A program made the position numbers and the translations under genes. A DNA stretch of 64,000 nucleotides from an uncultured Flavobacteriaceae bacterium. Its GTDB lineage: Bacteria > Bacteroidota > Bacteroidia > Flavobacteriales > Flavobacteriaceae. The stretch is from contig CANLQD010000008.1 of the NCBI GenBank assembly GCA_947493175.1, positions 124,001 to 188,000 of the forward strand, given 5' to 3'. The notes under the pieces were generated by a model that was given only the letters and a program-made list of their open reading frames with translations, did not search any database and was not told the origin of the DNA. Positions 45,412 through 55,000 of this stretch are shown here, one piece after another; positions within the stretch are counted from its first letter, which is position 1; each line of letters starts with the position of its first letter.

Positions 45412-48263
45412 AAACCATACTTATCTTTTCTAAGTCTAAATGCTTTTTCACCACCTTCCATAACTGACGTAATTTCGTTTTTTATTTCTTTTGCATCAAT
45501 AGCACCTTCAGCCTTAATGACACCTCTTGTTTGCGAACTAGCATCCTTATAATCACAGCAAATCACTAATTCGGCATCACCATTAACAACAAGGTTTGCA
45601 TTATGACTTGTGAATACCAGCTGCCTCTTTTTCTTGGCATTCCAAATATTTTGAATAATTGCATCTATTGCACGATTATCGATGTCATCCTCTGGTTGGT
45701 CAATTAGCAATGGTATTCCTGGTTGATTTAATAGAACTGTAAGAAGTGCTGTTGCTTGTTGACCAGCAGAAGCATCTCTAAAAGGAATTTCATCACCGAG
45801 CTCATTGTTTGTTGTGTAAAAGAATTCTGGGTCAAATTCTAATTCTGTTGCTGTTAATTGTAGCCAGTCATCAGTAGTAATTTTAGATTGAATCTTGAAT
45901 TTATGGTCTTCCGTAAAGCCTGTATTATCCAATATTGGTGTAGAAGGTAAATCTTGAGGATTATCCTCGTCTAATTTAAACTCAGCCAGTAATCTTAATT
46001 CTTCGGAAACCGATATGAATTCGGAAATAGGGTCTGGTTTACTACGAATGGCTTCCAATAAAGCATCGATTCGTTCTTCTCTAATTCTAGTACCTTCGAG
46101 TATTGAGCGTAATTTTTCTTTAAAATTAGTGAGATTGATATTCTTAGTGACTATTGCTTTAATCAGGTTATTTGACAAATCTGAAAAATTTGTGGCTTGT
46201 TCGTTAAGAACTTTTACTTTTTCAATATGAAAGTTTTTCCATTCTTCCTTTTGAGCCTTATAATCTAGCTCAGGATTTCCAAGCTCTTTAATTATGGATT
46301 TCCTATCAGCAACTAGACTATTGATTTCGGCGAGACGGTCTTCAAGTCGTTTTATGTTCGCCAACTGCTCTTGACTAGATAACGATTTTCCTTTGGCTGC
46401 TTCATATTGAGAATTAAAAAAGATTTGCTTTTTTTCCCATTCTTCTACAATTTCATTGTAGGCTTTCAATCCATTTTCGCTAAAAACATCTTTTAGCTTT
46501 TGAACCGCATCGTTGATATTTTGGAATTTTGTTTTCATCTCGGTGTCGAGTTTTCTAATTAATTCCTTGTTTTCAACATTATCTATGTTAGGTTCAATCG
46601 GCTCTGGATATAATTTTAAAAGTTCAAGAAGTTCATCAGTTTTAGTGTCAAAAAGAGTCAGTTCGGAATCTGTATTTTCAATAATTGTCCTTTCTAACTC
46701 AAATTTTGATTTTTTATCAATCGTTTTTTGGTCCTCTTCAGAAATACCTTTTAAAGATTCGCGAATACCCTTAACCTGTCCACTTATGGAACTACCTTCT
46801 ATATTAAAATTGGTTATTTCATTCTGTACTTTTTTCTTACGAACCAGTTGGCTGTAAGCGTTTTTCAATTTAAGGTTCGTTTCATCTAAATTGTATGAAA
46901 TGCGCTCTAAGCTACTTTTAATAGGTTGTTCAATAAATCGTTTTAGTTCTTCTGTTTTAACACCAACATCACTTAGCTGTTTTTGACTATAGGATTGAAT
47001 TGGCAAAACCTTACGGATATCCTCTTCACTAACTTTTTGAAATTCAGCGTCACCAATTTTTAGAAGAATTTCTCGGCTTTCTGAATTTCTTTTAACAATA
47101 TGGCGCACATCGTTTTTGACCATTGTTATTCGCACTTCACCAGCGACGGCAGTCAAAGTTTTTCTTATTAGGGTATCTCTGCGATTCTGAATTATATCTA
47201 ACTCTTGATAGTTTCCTATTTTAACGGTTTGGTCACAAAGTCCCCATCTTATATACTCTAAAATAGTCGATTTACCAGTTCCTCTTCCGCCTATTAAAGC
47301 GTTATACTGTTGATTGAAGTTTATATTGAAACTTCCTAAAAACTTTGAATTTGTTACATCTAAAGACTCAATAAATATCTGGGGCATCTCTGGTTCTTCC
47401 TGCGATATTCTGGATTCTTTGGCCAAACAGGCTTGCCTAATGGCTTCTGTTGTTGGCTCTGCCCATTTTACCCAAGTGGAATATTTTCCAAATTCACGAC
47501 CATCCTCAAACCTGTTGTCAGATGTTGATACAAGACCTATGCTTTTGTTCCCATAGTTAACATCCCCGCCATTGATTTTATTTTGATAACCAGACTCTTG
47601 TGATATTTCTTTATCGACATAACCGCCAACACAGGGCATCTTTATGTAGTGCTCTTGGAAACCTTGCCGAATAATAGAATGCTGCCCACCTTTACCAACA
47701 TTGGGAAGAACGATGTATCTACCTTTACAGTAGTTTACTTCGTCTAAAATTTTATGAAGATGAGCAAGATTATTGATTACTTCTTGGGAAATTCTTTGAG
47801 TTTGAACAGTCTGTCTGTCGTATTCGTCAGTAGGTTGTATCCCAATAAAATTTAAGACAGAATTAAGGTGTAAATCTTCGAAATCTGAATCAAAAACAAT
47901 TATAGCTTGACTTGCAGGATTGGAAAGACTAAGTTCTATACCAGGAAAAACCGTTACCTTTTTTTCTGGTTCGCCCATAATATCGTGAATGTCATTCTGA
48001 GCTTTGGCGACTTTTCTTAGATGTTGGACAAACACCACATCGTGATGGTCAGTAATAGCAATGGCATCAATTCCTGCTTTACTAATTTTATCCAAGTATT
48101 CCTTGCAAAATTGCTCTCGGTCATCGTCGATTTTTTGCTTTTCAGTTTGAGTTAGACCTGCTACTAGCTCAGTATTTACGCCAAGACGAACACCTGTCCA
48201 ACTAATGTCCCTTGGGCTATGCACTTGAAAATCACATCTATAGAATTTTGCGCCCTTGTCCAT
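45408..48263 (-). CDS. PHP domain plus SMC/Rad50-like ATPase (TrlF-like), candidate defence effector
   Basis: 951 residues. An N-terminal PHP phosphoesterase domain (about 8-290) has metal-ligand-like motifs DFQVHSPRD (11-19), AITDHHD (69-75), PGIELS (107-112), H169 in LAHLHK and TSDNR (247-251). Then an ABC-type ATPase split by a long coiled coil: Walker A GGRGTGKS at 325-332, coiled coil about 430-760, signature SAGQQATALL near 850, Walker B PLLIDQPEDDID near 871 and H-loop TSHNANL near 905. This is the layout of TrlF-like ATPases, in which a nuclease-type PHP head is joined to a DNA-sensing SMC-like engine. It lies 109 bp downstream of the nuclease-like gene, same strand. Its stop overlaps the coupling protein stop by 4 bp. 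Confidence 0.82.
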   Translation of the reverse strand: MDKGAKFYRCDFQVHSPRDISWTGVRLGVNTELVAGLTQTEKQKIDDDREQFCKEYLDKISKAGIDAIAITDHHDVVFVQHLRKVAKAQNDIHDIMGEPEKKVTVFPGIELSLSNPASQAIIVFDSDFEDLHLNSVLNFIGIQPTDEYDRQTVQTQRISQEVINNLAHLHKILDEVNYCKGRYIVLPNVGKGGQHSIIRQGFQEHYIKMPCVGGYVDKEISQESGYQNKINGGDVNYGNKSIGLVSTSDNRFEDGREFGKYSTWVKWAEPTTEAIRQACLAKESRISQEEPEMPQIFIESLDVTNSKFLGSFNINFNQQYNALIGGRGTGKSTILEYIRWGLCDQTVKIGNYQELDIIQNRRDTLIRKTLTAVAGEVRITMVKNDVRHIVKRNSESREILLKIGDAEFQKVSEEDIRKVLPIQSYSQKQLSDVGVKTEELKRFIEQPIKSSLERISYNLDETNLKLKNAYSQLVRKKKVQNEITNFNIEGSSISGQVKGIRESLKGISEEDQKTIDKKSKFELERTIIENTDSELTLFDTKTDELLELLKLYPEPIEPNIDNVENKELIRKLDTEMKTKFQNINDAVQKLKDVFSENGLKAYNEIVEEWEKKQIFFNSQYEAAKGKSLSSQEQLANIKRLEDRLAEINSLVADRKSIIKELGNPELDYKAQKEEWKNFHIEKVKVLNEQATNFSDLSNNLIKAIVTKNINLTNFKEKLRSILEGTRIREERIDALLEAIRSKPDPISEFISVSEELRLLAEFKLDEDNPQDLPSTPILDNTGFTEDHKFKIQSKITTDDWLQLTATELEFDPEFFYTTNNELGDEIPFRDASAGQQATALLTVLLNQPGIPLLIDQPEDDIDNRAIDAIIQNIWNAKKKRQLVFTSHNANLVVNGDAELVICCDYKDASSQTRGVIKAEGAIDAKEIKNEITSVMEGGEKAFRLRKDKYGF

Positions 48264-48372
48264 AAAATATTTGGTTCTTAAAACTGTTAAAGGTAATTAA
48301 CATTTTATCGATTTTAACATCTCAGGATAGTTTAGTATTAACAAATATTTTCTTGCATTCAAAATAGCAAGA

Positions 48373-49563
48373 CTACAAAAGTCCAAACCCTTTAAAATCT
48401 TCCTTCCTGTATTCTTTACTATGTGAGATAGTTGGCTTTTTGAAGTACCCTAATTTATCTTGTACTTCCTTGGCGCGTGTAATAAATTCTTCACTCATTT
48501 CAGGAATATAATGAGAGCAAATGTCATATATATCTTGTCCATCACCATTATTACCAAAACCAATCCCAATAACTCTTTCTATACTTGGGTTTTCCATTCT
48601 CGCTACGATACATCGAAGTTCTAATTCTTTTTCTTTGCCTTCCCAATTTTTAGATGTCAACGGCATAAAAACGTAACAATGTTTAGCTTCTTTTAAAGGC
48701 CTTAACATTCTGGCACTTGATTTTCTTTGAATAGCATTATCTAAAATCCCCCCTAATTCTATTCTATTGATGCGAGATTCCTGATTAATAACTCTTATTG
48801 CTTCTTCCAAATCATTTCTGCGCTCATCAGATGTTTCGGAAGAAATATGATAATTGTGTAATTGAGTTATCATATAATCCCATATAAAACTTTGAGGTAG
48901 AAGATTGCGCCATCTTGTATAATCTTCTGATAATAAATATTCTTCCCATAGACCATCTGTTGATAGTATTGCATCAACCTTATCATCAATTTCAAGAGCA
49001 GTTTGAATGTAAAAAGCCAGAAAGTCAGATTCCTTTGGCATTGCAAAATACTTTCCATTTAGGAATTGCTCTTTATCTATAAGGTACTTTGTAAAATCAG
49101 TTATAGTGTCTAATTCACTTAAAAGTATAGACGTTGCTTCTTCATCTAATACGTGAACAAAACCTTGACCAAAATCCCCATAAGGTAATGGGAATGTATT
49201 CTTACTTCCAAAGGCAATGGCAATTCTTAATATTACTCTATCATTCTTAGGTGGTAAGGGGATTTTGTTTTTCCTATTTTTTGTAAATAGGCCTTCAGTA
49301 GCTTTGAGAAAGCGTTCCGCACCATAAATTTGCTTTGCCGAATCTTCAACGGCCTTTTTTACCCATCGCTCATATTGGACTTTTTTATCAGTATGGCTGG
49401 ATACCCTAATATCCTTTACCGATATAATTAAGATATAATTGCCGCAAACAACTAAAACATCACACAGCTCTTTACTCTTTTTACCTATGGGATTGGGAAA
49501 ATTCCAAAAAGGAAGAAACGATTTTTGGCATAGGTCAGCAACGTACTGTTCAGAAGGTGTCAT
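48373..49563 (-). CDS. Putative PD-(D/E)XK-type nuclease, partner of the PHP-SMC ATPase
   Basis: 396 residues, no signal or membrane segment. The N-terminal part looks like a restriction-type fold: Glu32 and Asp35 in KELCDVLVVCGNYILIISVKD, with Lys50 two residues after Ser48. The middle acidic residue of a strict D-(D/E)xK site is replaced by Ser, so activity is not certain. The C-terminal half is mixed alpha/beta with no recognised domain. The gene is the upstream member of a two-gene unit with the PHP-SMC ATPase. Base composition is AT-rich like the rest of the cargo. Confidence 0.6.
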   Translation of the reverse strand: MTPSEQYVADLCQKSFLPFWNFPNPIGKKSKELCDVLVVCGNYILIISVKDIRVSSHTDKKVQYERWVKKAVEDSAKQIYGAERFLKATEGLFTKNRKNKIPLPPKNDRVILRIAIAFGSKNTFPLPYGDFGQGFVHVLDEEATSILLSELDTITDFTKYLIDKEQFLNGKYFAMPKESDFLAFYIQTALEIDDKVDAILSTDGLWEEYLLSEDYTRWRNLLPQSFIWDYMITQLHNYHISSETSDERRNDLEEAIRVINQESRINRIELGGILDNAIQRKSSARMLRPLKEAKHCYVFMPLTSKNWEGKEKELELRCIVARMENPSIERVIGIGFGNNGDGQDIYDICSHYIPEMSEEFITRAKEVQDKLGYFKKPTISHSKEYRKEDFKGFGLL

Positions 49564-49675
49564 TAAAAAAAATGTGGGTGTTAAATTAATTTTTACAAGG
49601 AAAGAATAAAATATGATTTAAAAAAGCAGTATCCTATCACAGGAAGCCATATCAATTTCCACAATTTAATTTCAA

Positions 49676-49683
49676 TATCTTTG
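49676..49683 (+). promoter_or_regulatory. TATCTTTG -7 element before the chimeric remnant ORF
   Basis: TATCTTTG fits the Bacteroidota TAnnTTTG -7 consensus and lies 23 bp before the ATG at 49707. It looks like the native promoter of the AlbA_2-type gene whose 5' end survives here. No clear -33 TTG at the right distance. Confidence 0.4.
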
Positions 49684-49706
49684 AAGTCCGATTTTATTTG
49701 AATTAA

Positions 49707-49820
49707 TGACCGAAACAAACCGTATAGAATATGAACGAGGGCTTACCGACGGAATCCAAAGAATCTTTTCAGGAAAATTTCGAGCGAGTATATGAGGAGG
49801 CAAAGTCTATAATTAACTAA
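49707..49820 (+). pseudogene. Chimeric remnant: AlbA_2/Schlafen-type gene start joined in frame to a second coupling-protein tail
   Basis: 37 codons. The first part (MTETNRIEYERGL) is the standard beginning of AlbA_2 (Schlafen-like) ATP-binding proteins of Bacteroidota. From GLPTESK onward (FQENFERVYEEAKSIIN) it aligns with the last residues of the coupling protein (DLEANFESVYEEARTIFG), including 11 identical bases TATGAGGAGGC. The coupling gene itself is intact 4.3 kb to the left. So a deletion or recombination, perhaps at a short LP-encoding match, joined old cargo to the tail of a related coupling gene. Confidence 0.7.
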
Positions 49821-49852
49821 ATTACCTCTGAAAATAATAATAAAAGTATTAA

Positions 49853-49990
49853 ATGGCTAAAAAGAATCAGCCAAGATGGTTCAGAATAATACGATACAAT
49901 TTCAATTGTATGTGGTATCACGTTTTATTTCCACTTGGAACGGAAGAAGATGAATTTACAAAGAGTTTTAGGTCCAAGTCCAAGCATTAG
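49853..49990 (+). CDS. Small basic hypothetical protein
   Basis: 45 residues beginning MAKKNQPRWFRIIRYNFN and ending in a basic tail. It is rich in Arg, Lys, Trp and Tyr. It directly follows the coupling-tail remnant, so it may be the gene that originally followed the coupling gene in the donor element. The stop codon overlaps the convergent S24 regulator gene by 4 bp. No family recognised. Confidence 0.4.
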   Translation: MAKKNQPRWFRIIRYNFNCMWYHVLFPLGTEEDEFTKSFRSKSKH

Positions 49991-50778
49991 GATTGAGAGG
50001 AATATCCATCAGAGATTTTTTTTAGAGATTTCAATTCGATTCCCAAATTATTGAACATATTTAGAATACTGCTAATCTTTAATTCTTCTTGGTTGTATTC
50101 TTGTGTTTGGATAGCGCAGGTAAATTCCCAGATTTCCAAGATGCTATTGGCTTCTATTTCATACGGTTGATATTCCTTATTATCGGAAACCAAGAGAAGA
50201 GAACCCTTCGATTCCAATTGGTCATAAACCCTTTTATAGACCATTCCATCATCTTTAGTCAAGAGTACATACGTGTTGCCATTTTTAATTTCTTGAATAT
50301 CCTCAACAAAGCGCCCAACAATGAATGAACCATCTTTCATCGGTAGCATTGAATCACCTTTTATGGGAAATGCACGATGTTTTCCAGTAGGTAAAAAGGG
50401 TAGCTTAATTTTATCCAGTTGTTCGATATATTCTGGGTCATCGTATCCGGCTAAGTAACCAGCAGAGGTCTTAACAGGAACGACTTCAATCAAATCTTCA
50501 TTTTGGGCATTAACGGTAATAGGAAAAAGCACACGCTGGTTACCTAGCTCTATAAAGGAAAAATCCTTTGCTCTAGTCAAATCCTTTCTGATGAGAATGT
50601 CCATCGGTATTTTAAAATAATCTGAAAGGGCTATTAAAAGTTCAATTTTGGGCTCGGAACGACCCTCTTCTTTTGAAGCTATCATAGAGCGAGAAACACC
50701 CAGCTCATCGGCTAAAAGCTCTTGTGAGACACCTTTTAATTGTCGAAGATGACGTATGTTGGTTGGAAAAAAATTCAT
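49987..50778 (-). CDS. LexA-like repressor: XRE helix-turn-helix plus S24 peptidase
   Basis: 263 residues from the ATG MNFFPTNIRHLRQLKG; eight upstream codons in frame are unlikely. HTH-XRE domain about 8-62 (LKGVSQELLADELGVSRSMIASKEEGRSEP). A C-terminal S24/LexA-type self-cleaving domain has Ser143 (KGDSMLP) and Lys182 (GMVYKRVYD) as the catalytic dyad. A likely cleavage region is SAGYLAG near 105-111. Such proteins repress DNA-damage genes until RecA filaments trigger autocleavage. It is divergent from the Y-family polymerase gene with a 56 bp shared control region. Confidence 0.88.
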   Translation of the reverse strand: MNFFPTNIRHLRQLKGVSQELLADELGVSRSMIASKEEGRSEPKIELLIALSDYFKIPMDILIRKDLTRAKDFSFIELGNQRVLFPITVNAQNEDLIEVVPVKTSAGYLAGYDDPEYIEQLDKIKLPFLPTGKHRAFPIKGDSMLPMKDGSFIVGRFVEDIQEIKNGNTYVLLTKDDGMVYKRVYDQLESKGSLLLVSDNKEYQPYEIEANSILEIWEFTCAIQTQEYNQEELKISSILNMFNNLGIELKSLKKISDGYSSQS

Positions 50779-50834
50779 ATTGCAACAAATATAAGCAATC
50801 ACTGCTACAAATTCAATCTAATTTTGTTAGTCCT
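50779..50834. promoter_or_regulatory. Divergent promoter/operator between the S24 repressor and the polymerase operon
   Basis: On the minus strand TATATTTG (50786-50793) and on the plus strand TAATTTTG (50819-50826) fit the TAnnTTTG -7 consensus. Both are within about 10 bp of their start codons, which implies nearly leaderless transcripts. TGCAACAAAT (50781-50790) and TGCTACAAAT (about 50803-50812) form a direct repeat that overlaps both promoters and could be the S24 repressor operator. Confidence 0.55.
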
Positions 50835-52046
50835 ATGGAAAACAAAATACTTCATCTCGATTTAGATACCTTTTTCGTCTCTTGTGAGAGACGTTTAGAC
50901 ACCCGATTACAAAAGCGTCCACTTCTGGTAGGGGGCACAGGAAACAGAGGCGTAGTCTCTGCGTGTAGCTATGAAACTAGAAAATTTGGTATACGTTCTG
51001 GTATGGCTATGAAGCTGGCCAAACAACTTTGTCCAGAAGCAGTTGTTATAAAAGGAAATGCAGGTACTTACACAAAGTTTTCACACGAGGTAACCGAGAT
51101 AATCAGAGAGCAAGTACCGGTATTTGAAAAAGCAAGTGTAGATGAGTTTTATGCTGACCTCACGGGTATGGACAGGTTTTTTGGCTGTTACAAGTTTGCC
51201 ACGGAGTTGCGCCACAAAATAATTAATGAAACAGGCTTACCTATTTCATTCGGGATGTCGTCTAATAAGATTACTTCAAAAGTGGCTACAGGCGAGGCAA
51301 AGCCCAATAATCAAATGAAAATTGATTTTGGTTTAGAAAAAGAATTTCTAGCGCCACTTTCTGTTCATAAAATTCCTTCAGTCGGTAAGACCACATTTCA
51401 AACACTAAAGAATATGGGTGTTTTTAAAGTGAAGACAATTCAGGATATGCCAGAGGAAATGATGTATAGCGCATTTGGTAAAAACGGGCAAATTATCTGG
51501 AGGCGTGCAAATGGTTTGGACAGACCACCATTGATACAATATCACGAAAGAAAATCAATTTCAACAGAGCGAACTTTTTGGAATACGACCGATATGGTGA
51601 AGCTGAAAACGACACTCACCGCTATGGCCGAAAATCTTGCATTCGCTTTGCGGAGCGGTGATAAACTAACATCCTCAATTTCTATCAAAATTAGATATGC
51701 CGATTTTAATACGCACACCAAACAGATGAAAATTCCATACACAAGTGCTGACCACATTCTAATCCCCAAGGTGTTAGAGCTTTTTGAACAATTATATCAA
51801 AGAAGGTTACTACTGCGATTGGTCGGTGTGCGTATGGGAGACCTTGTTTCTGGCAACTATCAAATCAATCTTTTTGATGATACTGAAGAAATGTTGAGCC
51901 TTTACGGAGCAATGGACCACATAAGAAAACGCTTTGGAGAGAAGAAAGTAATGCGCGCAGCATCTATGGGAGCGCGGTCAATAGGAAGGTATTATAATGC
52001 CTTTAATGGAGAGCCGCCTATGGTTCTTGCACACAGAACTCAATAG
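50835..52046 (+). CDS. dinB: Y-family DNA polymerase (DinB/Pol IV-like)
   Basis: 403 residues from the ATG MENKILHLDLDTFF. Translesion polymerase. Active-site acids are kept: Asp9 in HLDLDTFF and Asp103/Glu104 in ASVDEFYADL, so unlike ImuB-type proteins it should be catalytic. Thumb HhH VHKIPSVGKTTFQTLKNMGV near 180 and little-finger domain about 235-350. A QINLFDD segment near 352 resembles a beta-clamp-binding motif. It forms an operon with the DnaE-type gene that starts 4 bp after its stop. Confidence 0.93.
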   Translation: MENKILHLDLDTFFVSCERRLDTRLQKRPLLVGGTGNRGVVSACSYETRKFGIRSGMAMKLAKQLCPEAVVIKGNAGTYTKFSHEVTEIIREQVPVFEKASVDEFYADLTGMDRFFGCYKFATELRHKIINETGLPISFGMSSNKITSKVATGEAKPNNQMKIDFGLEKEFLAPLSVHKIPSVGKTTFQTLKNMGVFKVKTIQDMPEEMMYSAFGKNGQIIWRRANGLDRPPLIQYHERKSISTERTFWNTTDMVKLKTTLTAMAENLAFALRSGDKLTSSISIKIRYADFNTHTKQMKIPYTSADHILIPKVLELFEQLYQRRLLLRLVGVRMGDLVSGNYQINLFDDTEEMLSLYGAMDHIRKRFGEKKVMRAASMGARSIGRYYNAFNGEPPMVLAHRTQ

Positions 52047-52049
52047 CTA

Positions 52050-55000
52050 TTGTACTTAAATTGTCATACATATTATTCATTACGTTTCGGTACATTTTCA
52101 GAAATAGACCTGTTAGAGCTTGCGCAAAATTACGGGGTAAAACGACTTGTTTTAACCGATATCAATAATACCTCTGCTTGCTTGAATTTTATAAGAAAAG
52201 CATCAGATTTCGGTATAAAGCCTTTAGTGGGTATTGATTTTAGAAATGGTGCTAAACAATTGTACGTAGGTATTGCAAGGAGTAACAATGGATTCCAAGA
52301 ATTGAACGCCTTTTTGTCCCACCACTCACACCACAAAATTGAATTACCTGAGCTAGCACCTCAGATTAAAGATGTGTTCATCGTATATCCATTCGAGCAA
52401 TTACTTCAGCTAAAGAAAGAAGATTTTTTAGAAAATGAATATGTGGGTATTTCCATTGAAAATTTGAGAAGGCTTCCCTTTTCGGCATATAGAAACTTCA
52501 AATCAAAATTGGTCATACAACAGCCCGTTACATTCAGGAGTAAAAAGGATTTCAATGCTCATAGGCTTTTACGAGCCATTGACAACAATACATTGTTGAG
52601 CAAGCTTCAAAAGACCGAAGAAGGTAGCCCTTCAGAAAGAATGCTTCCTATTGATGAGTTGTTTAAGTACTATGAGGACTTTCCATACATCATTAAAAAT
52701 ACCCAGAAGCTTCTTTCTAAATGTGATATAGATTTCAGTTTTGGGGCTAATCGGGTTTCACAGAACCAGCAGGTCTTCAGTAATTCGAAAGATGAAGATT
52801 GGGAGTTTCTTCAGCAGCTTTGTAAAAAAGGCCTAGCTAAACGCTATCCTAATCCAACTGCCATTGTTAAGGCAAGATTAGAAAGAGAGCTTGGGGTGAT
52901 AAAGAAAATGGATTTTGTTTCCTATTTCCTTATCAATCACGACATCGTCACCTATGCTAAAAATCAAGGATACTTCCACGTTGGTAGAGGTAGCGGAGCA
53001 AATAGCATAGTCGCTTATATCATTGGAATAACAGATGTAGACCCGATTGAATTAGACCTGTATTTTGAAAGGTTCATAAATCCCTTTAGAGCTTCACCAC
53101 CAGATTTTGATATCGATTTTAGTTGGCGAGACCGCGATGATGTTACGGAGTATATTTTTAAAAGGTTTCCAAACACCGCACTATTGGCAACCTATAATAC
53201 TTTTAAGTATCGCGCTACAATCAGGGAATTAGGCAAAGTGTTTGGTTTGCCTAAAAGTGATATGGACCTACTTAGTGATGGTCGATTTCCCGCATCTAAA
53301 ATGAATGAAATACATAAACTGGTGATAAAATACGGTTCACTCATCAAAGGTATGCCCAACCATTTGAGTGTGCATTCCGCAGGGATACTGATTTTGGATA
53401 AACCTATTCATTACTATTCTGCAACAGACCTTCCGCCAAAGGGGTTTCCGACCATTCAATTTGATATGATAATAGCAGAAGATGCAGGAATATTCAAGTT
53501 TGATATTCTGGGGCAACGCGGGTTGGCAAAAATTAAAGACGCCATTCAGATTATCAAAGAAAACCGCCCCGAATTACCAGAAGTGGACATCACGCAGATA
53601 GAACAGTTTAAGCAAGATAATAACCTAAACAAATTACTATCTCAAGGAAAAGCGATTGGGGTGTATTATGTAGAATCACCAGCAATGCGAGGCTTAATGA
53701 AAAAGTTACAGGTACAGGACTATCTAAGTCTGGTGGCAGCTAGTTCCGTCATTCGCCCTGGTGTATCGTCTTCAGGAATGAAAACAGAATTTATCCGCAG
53801 ACATCGAGAACCAGAAAAGCGCAAAGAAGCGCATCCCGTTCTGGCCAAAATTATGCCCGAGACTTATGGTGTTATGGTGTATCAAGAGGACGTATTGAAA
53901 GTTGCCCACGAGTTTGCAGGATTAGACTTAGGTGAAGCAGATGTGTTGCGTAGAGGAATGAGCGGTAAGTTCCGGTCCCGGGAAGAGTTCAAGGCAGTCG
54001 AGTTGAAGTTTAGAAACAATTGTCTAGAAAAGGGATATTCTAAAAGTGTTATCAACGAGGTCTGGGAACAGATATCCAGTTTTGCAGGTTACGCTTTCGC
54101 GAAAGGGCACTCGGCTAGTTATGCCGTTGAGAGTTACCAAAGTTTATTTCTTAAGTGTTATTACCCTTTGGAATTTATGGTAGCTGTTCTCAATAATGGT
54201 GGTGGATTTTACAGTAGTGAACATTACATTCAAGAAGCTAGGATGTGCGGAGGTATCATTCACATTCCTTGTATCAATAACAGCGACCACGCCAACTGTA
54301 TTAAAGGGACACATATTTTCTTAGGCTTCGGCTATTTAAAGAATCTTGAAAAGTATTTGGTACAGCGTTTATTAACTGAAAGGCAGCTCTATGGCAAGTA
54401 TAAATCGCTAGATGATTTCATTGACCGAGTAGCAGTAAGTTTGGAACAGCTCACTATTTTAATTAGAATCGGTGCATTCCGATTTACCAAGAAAACAAAA
54501 CCAGAGTTATTATGGCAAGCCACTTTTAAATTGAATGCGTTAGGAAAGCGAAGTGTGCATCCACAATTATTTAAACCGAAACACAGGAAGTTCCCTTTAC
54601 CCCAATTCAATCAAGGTTGGTTAGAAGATGCTTATGATGAAATGGAGCTTCTCGGTTTCCCTATGTGCAATTATTTTGACTTGGTGGGTATTGAGATTGA
54701 AAATAAATATCGAGCAAAAGATATGTGCCAGTTCAAAAACAAGAATTTATTGCTTTACGGTATTTTAGTAAATACACGATTTAATACCACAAAGCACGGA
54801 AAAAATATGCGCTTAAGCACCTTCATTGATTGCGATGGTGATTATTTTGATGCCGTTCATTTTATTGATGTAGTTGATAAATACCCAATTCACGGTCGTG
54901 GGGTCTATTATTGCTATGGATTAATTACTGAAGAGTTCGGTCATTACAGTATGAAGGTTATACGTACTGAAAAAATGCCTTTAAAGACAGACCCAAGAAG

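Noticed and set aside
45408..48263. PHP protein as a DNA polymerase III subunit
   Set aside because: The PHP domain is followed by Walker A, a coiled coil and an ABC signature, not by a C-family polymerase palm.
50835..52046. Y-family protein as catalytically dead ImuB
   Set aside because: Asp9 and the Asp103-Glu104 pair of an active Y-family polymerase are present.
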